64,000 bases of DNA from Alopecurus myosuroides. Its lineage: Eukaryota; Streptophyta; Magnoliopsida; Poales; Poaceae. This document shows positions 32,041 through 42,495 of this stretch, piece by piece (positions within the stretch are counted from its first letter, which is position 1; the number at the start of each line of letters is the position of its first letter). A program made the position numbers and the translations under genes. The notes below the pieces were generated by a model. That model had not been told where the DNA came from and did not search any database. It saw nothing but the letters and a program-made list of their open reading frames with translations. Location of the stretch: NCBI GenBank assembly GCA_028641055.1, contig CM054060.1, positions 312,528,949 to 312,592,948 on the forward strand, in the 5' to 3' direction.

Positions 32041-32940
32041 TGTTTCGAATCTTTCGATCCTCAATCACCGGATTTTGAAGTTCATCTGAAAGTGGGAAAC
32101 TTTCTTTAAATCAGTCTGTGGTGGAGTCGCATTGGCGGCGGTCGTGCAAGCGCGGCGACGGCCTCCAGGACCGTGGCACGGCGGCGTGCCCACGCGCGGC
32201 GAGGACGGAGCACCCGAGCTTGGCGAGCCCGCTCGTCCCGCGCCGCATCGACGGCGAGCTCTCGGACTCCTCGCATCTGTCAGTCCGGCCACATGGCGTT
32301 CTCGTCGGTGACGCAACATCAAGGACACCGCCGCGGCGCGCGCAAGGCCGCCAGCTGGCCACCGAGGCCTGGCCGTCGAGCTCGCGCGCGCCGGCTCCAG
32401 CAGCTCCGGCCACCGCCCGCGCGTGCCCCGTCGAGCCGGACTACCGGCAGGCGCCGCCTTGTTCGTGCGTGCGCGCTGAAGCTTATGTTGAGGACCTCCA
32501 CCAATCCCAGCCCTGCCATTCTGTGTGGGCGAGCACAGCGCAACGCCGCTGCACCTGCCGTAGTGTGTCCACCTCCTGTTCGACGAGCAACTCATGAGCG
32601 TTAGCAGCTGGTGCGGGGAGAAACGATGGCGGCGTGTAGACTACGGAAAGGTGAGACCGGGGATGGTGGGCGTGTCGGCAGCCGGAGGATGGAGCTCAGA
32701 TAGGCCTCAGGATGAAAGTGGCTGCGGCGCCCAACAAAAAGTCGTGTATATGGATTAAGTGGACAGCCACAAAAATTAAATGGCATACGTGGACTAGTCC
32801 ACCGAGCCCACCGAAGCTGCCTCACTCCTCTTCTTCTTCCTGATTCCTGAGGATCGCGCGCCCCGGCCGTCCTCCTCTCCCTTCCGTCCCCCACCCTCCT
32901 CCCGAGCTCCTCTTCTTCTTCCTGAGGCTCGCGCGCCCCG
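32041..32940. other. GC-rich region, unknown
   Basis: 32100-32640 is strongly GC-rich and open in several frames on both strands (143-176 codons), so no frame can be preferred. 32800-32940 contains two similar stretches (cctgaggatcgcgcgccccgg and cctgaggctcgcgcgccccgg) about 95 bp apart. It could be a captured or decayed gene 5' end. No domain recognised. Confidence 0.35.
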
Positions 32941-32943
32941 GCC

Positions 32944-33078
32944 TGTAAAAGTGGACAAACTTAGACCACTTATTCCACTTAATTATAGATACGGAGTAGT
33001 TTAATTTTTGGCATCAATTCATCCAAACTTAAACTACACTTAAGTGGACATAAGTGGTCTTGACCACTTACACCCCTA
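32944..33078. mobile_element. Possible MITE with imperfect terminal repeats
   Basis: A terminal gtaaaagtggacaaacttag...ccacttaa faces an inverted ttaagtgg...gaccacttacaccc. The target duplication is not clear, so the class is left open. Confidence 0.45.
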
Positions 33079-33229
33079 AGCTCATACAGAGGCAAAGGGG
33101 ATATTTTCGGCGTGGGGAATCGAGGAGGGGCTTCATTTTTTAGAGAAAACGAAATTTTGCAAGACTAAACACATCTGGGACCTGACAGAACGGTTTACAC
33201 TCGCCACGTCATCGAATACAACGTCGTAC

Positions 33230-33365
33230 CGTGAGGAGTGACCGTGGTTTGGCCTCTGATCCGTGTATAGTGACCGCGAACAGGGTATTTCTAAATATGG
33301 TGATCAAGACGGGCTAAGACGACAAGTAAAAGGATCGTTGATGCATTTAACTCCAAAGTGCGAGT
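33230..33365 (-). repeat. Inverted fragment of the 1.3-kb tandem unit
   Basis: Read on the minus strand this matches the promoter-like part of the unit (compare 17950-18095): the gagttaaat...catcaacg stretch, acttgtcgtcttagcccg, ttgatcacc, then cgcggtcactatacacggatcagaggcc. It lies opposite in orientation to tandem copy 3, which resumes at 31245. Confidence 0.85.
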
Positions 33366-33631
33366 GCCTCGCGATTCTCTTAACTACCAGCATGAAAATG
33401 CTAGACTTATAGAACTGACTATTTTGGATAACACTCAAAATCTTTACGGTCCTCCCTTCTTGACAAAGGATAAACAATAGTACTTCTACTAAACTACTAA
33501 ACTTACATGCATTTCACACTTCTCATTTCATTTTTTTTAATTCCAAAGGCGCAAATCTAATAAGTGAACATAAAATCCTTCGCCTAATCACGCACCACCT
33601 TACTGTCTATGCAAAAAATGCAAGATCCTAC
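33366..33631. other. 3' flank of the host gene
   Basis: AT-rich sequence downstream of the minus-strand gene; its 3' UTR should lie here but no decisive polyadenylation signal was identified. Confidence 0.4.
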
Positions 33632-36600
33632 CTAGAATTTGTGGTCCCCAAACCATTTATTGTTTCCATCACGGTTGTTTCGGAAATTTGGATATTGCTG
33701 ATTTCTGAAACTTGATTCGTTTCCGAGATTCGAATCGTGCTGATTTCTGGAACTTGGGTCACGTCGGAAGCTCTGGGCAGTTTGATTCCCAAAATCTCGA
33801 CCATGCGGAGAAGAGTTGTGATCTATGTTTGTAGAGGCAAAACTTGAATCATTCTGGTTTCTGACTCTCGAATTATTTTGCCCAAAATTGTTCTCCATGT
33901 TCATAGGAGCAAACGCTGCATCACAGGAGAAAGCAGATGAGCGAGGTGAATAAACCAAATAATCCAGCATTGAGACATGATATTTACCTCGTTCTCTCAT
34001 TCTCCTTTCTCTGTCATACTCAAACTTGTCACGTATTTGAGTAACCCTTTCCCAAGTCTCACCCTGTCTGCTTTCGGCAGAAGAAAAGTCCTGCAGTACA
34101 AACTTGTTACTGACAACACCTGCGATAGATGCATGCCTCGGACTAACTAGCTAGTTTAGCGTTATTGACAAGCGTGCCTAATGATGTGACACTAGATACA
34201 CTCTTAGAAAACTGAGGATAAACGGAAGATCCGGATCAGGAAGGACACAAATTTGACAAGATATACAGTGAGCAGAGCCAATCTTTACCCACTATTCCAT
34301 AAAAACAACATCATACATCCACAACCTTTTAGAAGTTCAAAATACCTTGTTTCCAAAATTAACAAGGTAATTGTCCTTGTAGGTGCAACAATGTACTAAC
34401 GGTTGTTCCAGTGTTCAAAGAGCCTACTAATTCAGCTTCAATTTGCCCAGTAACTCTCATCACATTCACGAAGTTGTGTGCCTAAATACCAGTCGTATGT
34501 TCCAACTGATGCACCCACACCAGCTGGACATAGCCAAACATAAACGTCAGCAATGCACGGTGAAAATTAAGCTTATTAATTTGTCTTTAAACACTTGAAC
34601 AAAGGTGCTGCTCAATCTTTTTGTGATTGTAGGTGGTCACATACACTCAGGTTAGAGAAGGAGGCCAAACCAAAGAGGACTACACGAGTAGCAGTGTTTA
34701 AAGAAGGAACAGCACACTATGCCCAGCTGGATGACAAGATAACTCATCAACTAAGCCTATTAATTCTGTCATACATTCTATGTGGGGAGTTTGGTGGGTC
34801 CTAAGAGCCGCGGTTATCTTCAGAACTCCGGTTAGGGAATTTGCTACGTGATCATTCATCATTTACATTTCTAGGACAGCTACCTCATCACACTGGAGAG
34901 TTCTAAAGTTCATTGAGGTAAGACACCCCTATGCCTCAAATTACCCGAGCTGGAGAATATCACAATAAGGGCTCCTTTGGATCACAGGTTTTTCATAGGA
35001 TTTTCACAGGAATTCATTCCTCAGGATCGTTTCCTATGGAATGCGTTTGGTTCACAGGATCGAGTTGTTGAAATTCCTGAGGATTGGGTTCCCACAGTAG
35101 CAATTCCAGAGGATTTGTAACAATAGGTCCAGCCTCTAGGAAAATTTCCTGGTGCGAAAAGAGGACGCTCGCGCGGTGGGCTCGCACCAAGATAATGACG
35201 CTGGTTCGTGTCTTTGGCGAAAAAAACACCACGCGTCACTTCGCGAGGGGAACGGTGAAATAAATCCTGCGTACGCCAGGAGCAGCATCAAAGCAGCGAC
35301 AAGGTCTGCAGACCCCAAATTAAAAAATAATATTCTTTTAATATATGGAGTTCCTGTACGTTTCCTGTGGTGCAGCCAAAGGCCATTAGTTTTCAATTCC
35401 TCTGGTTTTGCATTCCGTGGGATTGGAGATGGCATGTAACCGAATCCTACACTTTTTTGTTCCTCTGTTTTTAAAATCCTTTGATCCAAAGAGGGCCTAA
35501 AGTTAGGAAAGGGTGTAAAAAGGTATACTGCAGGTTTCTGCTTTCTTCAATGGTTCATGCTAGATTTGGTTCAATTGTGATAAGATCCAGGTAGCAAGTG
35601 GTTATATGACACATTCAGGAAGCATTTCAAGTATATAGCACAAGCTCAAGACTCGCCACAAAGCACTTGTACTGTTCCCACATCAGTACCTGCTGTTCAC
35701 TACCAAATTAAGGGTGACTTCTTTTAAGTTTCTGCTTATACGGAAGCAAGTTTCTGGGTTTTGGTGGGGAGAAACTGGTGTGGGGGGAACTCTCGAAACT
35801 CCCCGGGAGACTTCTTTTTGGCTTCTACTGTTTTTGCTTATTTGGTAGGATGAGTTGTGACATGTCCATTATACCCCCCGAATGTTATATGTGCACTTAA
35901 TAAACTGATAATAAAATAAAATACAAATATTATGAGAAGGTAAATGATAATAAAAAAATGTTTTGTACTGTAAATCAATACATGTCAAAATAATACAAAT
36001 ATCATAATCATTACGAAATAAAAACAAAAATAATAGCTCAAGCTACTGTTGTGAGCGATGCTATCTCGTACTGGGCGCGTGGACGAGCGGGACTGGCCTT
36101 CGTGGGGGCTGGTCGTCGTCGGAACAGGGCCGGGCGGCACTCTGGTGGATTTGGGTGTTGCAGGGCTCGGTGCGGCAGGGGAACGCGGGATCCGGCGGGG
36201 TAGGTTGCGGATCCGGCGGTGGCGGGCCGGGCGTGGGCCAGCGACCGGCGGCCAGCTGGGATGAGCAGGCACGGAACTACCCCTGGCTGGGTCGGGGTCG
36301 AGACAGAGGAGGGAGATGGGTTGTGTTTTTTTTCCTCCCGGTTGACTTGATTCGGAAGGGGTGGGACTGTGCAGTGGCAATTGCCCGTATTTGTCACAGT
36401 GACATGTCTAATTACAAATACCCATTCGGGGACTAACTCAGAAACTCGGGAATCTGCTCCAGAGCAGTTTCTGCTCCTAGGCACAAAACCAGTTTCTCGG
36501 TGGCTAGAGTCTGAGTAGAATATGGACACTTCTTTTCAGATTTTTCTTATTTGGACCTAGAAGCAACCAGAAACTGCAAAAGAAGTGTCCCTAAGATGCC

Positions 36601-39087
36601 CAAACAAAAGCACAAAATTAAGTTGCCTTTGCCAAACATTCCCAACAAAAAGAGGCGCCTTTCCCTCTGACAGCTTAAATAATTTCTGTTGTAAGACAAA
36701 ATAATTCACTGAAATGGTTTACTCAGTTTTCTCCAGTAGTTCTGTCAGGTGTCATCTTATATACTTTTCCCACTGCCAGCTTAAAGAGCTTTGGCTATAA
36801 GGCCTAAATAATAAGCTGAAACAGTCTACTCAGCTTTTTCTAACAGTTCTGTCTGTCAGCTTGTCAGCTTGAGTATTAGCAGAGTGCAATTTGTGAAGAA
36901 TATAAGAAAAGCCCACAATATTAGCATCTAAACAATTCGTGAAGACTATAACATTCAAGTTGTGCATAACGAAATGACATGTAAACATGTATCAACAGTG
37001 CAAAGAGCAGATAAAATACCTTATTTGTCTCTATGCTGGAGCTCCTTCTCCTGCTGCAATAAAATAATATACATATGAGACCACTCAAATCAAGATTTAT
37101 TCGCGCCAGTAACCTAATAATCTACCATGACTGTGACTAGTTAACAAGATTGCTGAACATATAAAAGCTGTAATAAACAAACAATGAGAGGACAGGACAA
37201 AGTTTGTAGGTCTACCAGATATTTATCAAAAGATAACATTCAAGATAAACTTGGATTTATGTTCTGAGGAAAAAGAACAATCAAAATATATAGTAGATAT
37301 GGAAATCAAAGATTTATGGCCAAGTTTATCTTCAAGTTTAGCTAAAAGGAAAATTTTGTTACCGTGCAAACAGCATGTGCACATTTTTCATTACTCAGAG
37401 ACACAAACATTCAAGAAGTTCAAACGAAGGCTAATTAAATCCAAGATACTTGTGTTTTGGCTAAACACATCCCTGAGATGCCATGCACTCCAACTCCAAC
37501 TCAGCACCCTTTTTTTCTAGCTCTCTATAAGGCCAGGCATCCATGATGATCAGCACATAAATGAAACATGGGAAGTGATATTTGAATTTTTCGAAGTTCC
37601 TTCTTCCTGGCAATGTAAGCATATTCCAAAACTTGGAGCCAAGATCAATTACAGATAGAATGATTTCAACCTAGGCTCCCTGGACAGTTGAGCAGATAAA
37701 TTAGCTGACATGGACTTAGGTACTACTCCCTCCGTTCCATATTAGATGACTTCCATTTGTCTAACTATAAATGTATCTAGACATGTTTTAGTCTATAGAT
37801 ACATCCATATTTGGACAAATGGAAGTCAACTATTTTGGAACGGAGGGAGTAGGAGATAACAGTTGCTGTTGTGGCATGACCACCACCACTTTATCTCATG
37901 GGACTGTGATTGGCACAAACTGGAAACATCAGGGGGAAGAATGGCCTATTATCCAAAATTGAGGGACCAATTTGTTCATCAGTGCGAAAATAATTATTAT
38001 AGAACTATTCAGGATCTGCTACCTGTATGGTGAAAAGTCTAGATCATCTTCTTCAGCGGAATCATAATTAGCGCGGTCTTCAGCAATCTTTTTCGAATAA
38101 CCTTCATCCCAGTACAATCGTTCCCAGTTCTCTCTTAGTTCTTGGTACAGTTCCATATATTGTTTGCACCAAGTTTCATGTTCCTGAAAAAATTGTGATA
38201 GTTAAGTCTCCAATGATGGAAGTCAATGGTGATATCTAAAATCAGTTAATGGCATCGAACTTTTGCATAGCGTAGTTATTTACCTATAGAAAATCAACAA
38301 CTCCTACTTGTACATGGAGGAAAGAATTCCCCTTTTTTATCAAATGTTTACATCAGCCCAATTACTGTAAATTTTAACTAAGCACCTGATTCCTGACTAC
38401 AGTTACCCATTACATGGGCTAGCCAAAGTAGCATATCAAATGGATTTCGCTGTACTAAAATCAGCAGAAATCATTTGCATCCGAGCTCAACAAAGTATTT
38501 ACAAAAGTCAGTAAATTACACTCAACTTCACCCCAAATCCTGATGCAAAAGGCTGTATTTAGCCCACTGTCAAACCTGAACAATATTTCCAAGGACAAAT
38601 GTGGACTCCCAAATCCAAATGGAATCCTTTTCAGTTGGATGGATACCCGACTAACGATTCATCGAATTTGGTTTCACTCCCATTTCGACCAACTAAAAAG
38701 AAACACCTAACGGCAGTAAAAAAATAATCTAGGGTTGACGAAAAGGTACCACAAGCTAAGAGATGGGAAGTGGGGAGGCGGCGGGAGAATACTAGGTGCG
38801 GTCGTGATTACCGAGTCCTTGAGGACGAGGCGCGTGCGGCGCATGAACTGCTCGCGCATCTGCTTGCGGCGGCGGTTCGGGAGGTTGTCGCGTGGGATGG
38901 CGAAGCGCTCGCGATGCGGTACGCCCTCCCCGATCTCGTGTAACTCGCCGTCCACCGCCCACCACTCTGACTTCTTCCCGCCCATCAGCGCAGCGGGGCC
39001 GGCTTTCTGCGACCATCCGGTGCCGCCGGTGACGAAGCCGCCCCGGCGGTGCGCCCACCGGCGCTGTGTGTAAACACACCGCAGCAT
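33632..39087 (-). CDS. Five-exon gene for a 284-residue protein of unknown function
   Basis: Minus-strand exons are 39087-38812, 38183-38023, 37050-37020, 34090-33988 and 33915-33632. All introns are GT-AG and all phases agree, giving 855 bp of CDS. The Arg-rich start (MLRCVYTQRRWAHRR) could be an organelle targeting signal. Next is a basic region with ERFAIPRDNLPNRRRKQ, then a charged, probably helical segment with ENWERLYWDEGY and an acidic SAEEDDLDF. A second charged segment has ERVTQIRDKFEYDRERR, and the Asn/Arg/Ser-rich tail repeats FRNQ-like pieces. I do not recognise the family. It is the best host-gene candidate: GC-rich first exon, no internal stops and transposon-bearing introns. 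Intron 2 holds a Stowaway and intron 3 two Tourist-like elements. A tandem acceptor precedes exon 3. The shortest exon and the start codon are the least certain parts. Confidence 0.82.
34969..35497. mobile_element. Tourist/Harbinger-like MITE in intron 3
   Basis: A 529-bp element with terminal repeats GGGCTCCTTTGGATCA and TGATCCAAAGAGGGCC, flanked by TAA target duplications (34966-34968, 35498-35500). The ORFs inside are non-coding by this reading. Confidence 0.9.
35712..36591. mobile_element. Larger Tourist/Harbinger-like element in intron 3
   Basis: An 880-bp element with terminal repeats GGGTGACTTCTTTT and AAAAGAAGTGTCCC, flanked by TAA (35709-35711, 36592-36594). The terminal repeats extend imperfectly into a ttctg-rich stretch. 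It carries a GC-rich core (36050-36330) unlike its AT-rich ends, possibly captured sequence. No transposase. Confidence 0.75.
36660..36875. repeat. Diverged tandem repeat in intron 3
   Basis: Two related segments of about 107 bp share the order cagcttaaa, ataa, ctgaaa, tactcag, ttctgtc. They are old and imperfect. Confidence 0.55.
37726..37849. mobile_element. Stowaway MITE in intron 2
   Basis: A 124-bp TA-flanked element beginning CTCCCTCCGTTCCATATTAG and ending aactattttggaacggagggag, with a palindromic body (gacttccatttg / caaatggaagtc). Confidence 0.92.
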
Positions 39088-39354
39088 CCTTCTATTCTCA
39101 CTCGGTCCCTTCCCGTACCATACCAGGTAGGAGTAGGAAAACGAAATTTTTATTCGGCGGTACTATACATGAAACCTGATATTTTGAAATAAACAAAAAT
39201 GATTTAAACGTTTCAAAAAAGATGGTTTTGGGTACATGGATGCGCATTCATAGCATTACAGTAGGAGTAGTATACAATTTCATTGGAATTTTTTGTTTTA
39301 CGCAAAAAAAAAAATTGTGGCTCTAAAGAGGAAAAAATTGACCACATAATTGTA
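39088..39354 (-). promoter_or_regulatory. Probable promoter region of the five-exon gene
   Basis: This lies upstream of the minus-strand start codon, between the gene and a Stowaway MITE. It is AT-rich, but no convincing TATA box or other element could be fixed by eye, so it is called by position only. Confidence 0.3.
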
Positions 39355-39476
39355 CTCCCTCCATCTCAGATTATTTGTCTCAATTTTTTACAAAATAGAT
39401 GTATCTAGACATAATTTAGTGTTAGATATATCCAGCTTTGTCAAATTTTGAGACACTTAATTTGAGACGGAGGGAG
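39355..39476. mobile_element. Stowaway MITE
   Basis: A 122-bp TA-flanked element starting CTCCCTCCATCTCAGATTAT and ending cttaatttgagacggagggag. It lies about 270 bp upstream of the five-exon gene's ATG. Confidence 0.92.
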
Positions 39477-40072
39477 TATTTTTATGTAAATCATGGGTAA
39501 TGATATAGTTTGACAAACTTCGGTCGTAAGGATCAGATATTTGTACTATCAACTAGTAAGAATTTTTTGAGATTTAAACTTTTGGTTGACGAAATTTTTA
39601 AATAAGGGGTTCTAGTGAGCTGGGAGTAAATTGGTCTTTTCGGGCACTATTTGTCTATTGCAATCTCTCTGTCAGAGTTTCGAGTCAAGAATCTTGGTTG
39701 ACTTGAATACTGTTTTTTGCCATGAAGTTGGTTACAATCCGGCATGCTATTATCTCAGCGCAAGTATGCTCTTTGTTTACTTCATTGGAACACATGGAAA
39801 ATTACAAGGTATTTCTTTTGTGGAGCACAGTACACACACATACGCTCACATATATACGTACATACATTCACCACTATGAACGTCTTATAGGCACATCCTA
39901 CATATGAACACCTCTGAAAGATTGAGCCGACGGGTCAAGTTATAAGATCGACGAAGTCATCATGGACACCTCGCTATTAACAGGGATGTCGCCTCTCGCC
40001 GGAATAATACTCTGTCTTTATGAGACAAACATGTGCCAAATGTGAGGTTTGAACTATCATAGCTAGAATATA
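39477..40072. other. No recognised feature
   Basis: Intergenic, AT-rich, with a short cacaca/tatata-like stretch at about 39830-39870. Nothing else identifiable. Confidence 0.5.
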
Positions 40073-40487
40073 AGAGCATCTCCACCCCCCCACCCCGCCC
40101 CTCAAAGCCCGCCCCTGCCACGCTACCACTTTTTTGCGCCGGCGAAGCCGAATTTCGCCCGACCGCACCCCTAGCGCCCCCACCCCCCCCGGACCACTTT
40201 TTGCGCCAGCGACCCCAAACCAAACCCAGGGCGTCGGGGGATCTTGGGAGGGGGTCGGGGGCTGGCGGAAGAAACACCCAATCATGTCCCGCCACGTGCC
40301 TTTTTTTCCTGACACACGCCAAACGTCAAATGTTTGTGAGATAGTTTTTTGTCTGGGGTGGGTAACGACTCGGGAGGAGTCCTCCCCAAACACCAAATAG
40401 CGTCGACGGATGCGTTTTGCACCCCCAGGACACCACCCTTTTGCCAAGTTTTTGTTCCTGGGGTTTTTCAAGGGCTGGAGATGCTCT
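40073..40487. mobile_element. MITE with AGAGCATCTCCA termini
   Basis: A 415-bp element with terminal AGAGCATCTCCA and its inverse TGGAGATGCTCT, a common terminus of small non-autonomous elements in grasses. The interior is C/G-rich and the target duplication is not clear. Confidence 0.7.
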
Positions 40488-40519
40488 AGCCATCCATCTA
40501 ATCATAGGTTTGTTCCATT

Positions 40520-40685
40520 CAGGGGCGGCGCTAGGTGTATTCCTGGGTATTCACATGAATACCCATGATTTATACACAATAGTGTTGATTTTGACAAAAC
40601 ATTGATAATTTTCGAAAAAGAGCTACGATTTTGACAAAATGAATACACATGAATACCCGATTGAAAATTCCTGGAGCCTCCACTG
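40520..40685. mobile_element. hAT-type MITE
   Basis: A 166-bp element with ends CAGGGGCGGCGCTAGG and CCTGGAGCCTCCACTG, flanked by perfect 8-bp GTTCCATT duplications (40512-40519, 40686-40693), as expected of hAT elements. Confidence 0.92.
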
Positions 40686-40693
40686 GTTCCATT

Positions 40694-41925
40694 GCAAGGT
40701 TATTTCAACGCATATGCGTGCATGGGACACGTTTAAATACCTAGCATGGTAGGTGGGCTCCGATATCTCATAGTGACACAACCCAGTCTCTCCTTTGTAG
40801 TTAATAAGATGTGTCAATATTTGGCTCACCCCACAAATTAATATTCATTGAGAGGTTGTCAAGTCTATCTTATATATAAGGCAACTATGTCTACGGGGCT
40901 AAGTATGAAGCATTCATCATCAACATTTCTTAGTGCTTTTACTAATACCGATGAGGCTTGATGTTATGATGGTAGAATATTATAATAGAAGGATTTCCAG
41001 TGTTCTTTGGCCCGAATTTGATCTCTTGAAACCTTCGGAAGCAACCAAACAATTGACGGTCGGTGGCGAAGTGTGAGAGACATTGAAGGAGGGGGCGGTT
41101 GGACTAGACTAGGACAATTTAAGCTTCTGGGTCTGGGTCAGCTATTGCTACGAATTGAAGGCATAAATCAATCTAAGGCATGTGCCAATGCACCGTTTCT
41201 TATCACGTTATCATAGGAGTATGAAAATCTAAAAGACTACTAGTGCAATTCATTGTTTCTTAGGGGCTAAACTGGTGTCTAAGAAGTTTAGTCCTAGGAC
41301 TAAACATTGGAGCATGAAGAAAAAGTGATGTCTAAGAAAAAGATTCCTAGACATGGGACTAGTGTAAGTCACAGGTGTCTAGTGATTAAAAAATTCAGCC
41401 ATTCCAACTATTGGTGGAGGAGGAGCTGTTTGGTGGGGAAAATGGGCAATGTGGGTCCTACTAGGTGTGTCTAAACGGTGGAGTGGAATCAGTTTCTTAG
41501 ACCCAGGTTTACTTTTTCTTCTAGACACAGCTCAACGATGTACACGCTCTTAGAGATTTATCTAAATTAATGTTTTGGTACTTATGCAAAGATGTGATTG
41601 GTCTATTAACTCTTTTTACCTATGGGGACGTGTAAAGGTTATATCTTAGCTAAAATACAGCTTCATTCTCTCTCATCATTAACTAATGTGCAAAATCACC
41701 AAAACGGCTATGAAATCGTGTTAAGAAAACTCAATTGGCATATGCCTAATGAGCCAAATATGTAACTTATTTATTTATTTTATTTTTGGAAGACTGAACA
41801 TGGCTCTGTTTGTCCCCAAGAGGATTCGTCGGTCCCACACATTATCGGTTGAGTATAGAGGCGTAATACAAGGCTCTAGAAAATGATAGAGCTCAGACAT
41901 TTTGGTCGCAATCGTTGCTTAGGAA
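40694..41925. other. No recognised gene
   Basis: Mostly AT-rich intergenic sequence. 41220-41530 contains repeated and inverted 'tctaagaa' and 'cctagga' motifs that could form a weak hairpin, possibly a decayed MITE. No coding signal. Confidence 0.45.
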
Positions 41926-41929
41926 TTGG

Positions 41930-42190
41930 TAGCTCAAATCAAGACCATCGGTCATATGATGCGACAACCCCGGTATCACATACATGACAACAAACCCAGT
42001 GTTCCACGAACAGAATATACGGAAGTTGTTTTCCATTTTTTTTGGGGAGAAGCTCCTCTTAAGTGCACTAGATGTTCAAATTGTATCTTGCAAAGACCAG
42101 GTGGCAGACACACTCACCAAACTAACTACACGACTCATACTATATCGCCTACTACGCAATCTGAACCTAATAGCTTGTAGTTCAGATTGA
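41930..42190 (+). pseudogene. Copia RNase H 3' remnant (element D)
   Basis: This is the plus-strand C-terminal end of a copia polyprotein in shifting frames. It has a TTNPVFHEQNI-like piece (the conserved NPVFHERTK segment), then EKLLLSALDVQIVSCKDQVA and DTLTK. It ends with a stop just before a polypurine tract TTGAGGGGGC (42186-42195). It is frameshifted and 5'-truncated. Confidence 0.8.
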
Positions 42191-42197
42191 GGGGGCA

Positions 42198-42495
42198 TGT
42201 TAAATGATAGGAAATCATGTAAAGTCGGTTTGAGTTATTGTTGTAATGTAGGGAAGATCAAACGCAAGCATAAGCACATAGGAGAGGAAGTGTCCAGTTT
42301 GGAAATCACATAAGCTTTTGTGATTGAGCTTCTATCGATTAATATTTAACTAGATCAGGCACTAATCAATTCACGCACTCATTCTTATCATTCAAGATAT
42401 ATGGTTTATGTGCTTTCACTGGATATGGACATACTTGAATGTTGAGAGTACTTGGTTTGTCTTTATAAATAGAAACTAGCGTGGTGAATGGATAT
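42198..42495 (+). mobile_element. LTR remnant of copia element D
   Basis: Sequence starting TGTTAAATGATAGG right after the polypurine tract is the expected 3' LTR. About 42370-42495 resembles 59265-59400, including agatatatggtt, ttcac-ggatat and gaaac-gtgg-ga-tggata. It is truncated by the next element. Confidence 0.65.

Noticed and set aside
32065..32604. Overlapping ORFs of 143-176 codons on both strands
   Set aside because: GC-rich DNA opens several frames at once; none shows a domain, splice partners or conserved counterpart.
36038..36529. 163-codon Pro-rich minus-strand ORF in intron 3
   Set aside because: Lies inside a TAA-flanked transposon-like element and runs through its GC-rich core without a recognisable domain.
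39825..39875. Cacaca/tatata-rich stretch as a microsatellite or origin
   Set aside because: Too short and imperfect to call as a structured repeat.
41220..41530. Possible hairpin or MITE with tctaagaa repeats
   Set aside because: Terminal repeats and a target duplication could not be fixed; similarity is limited to short words.
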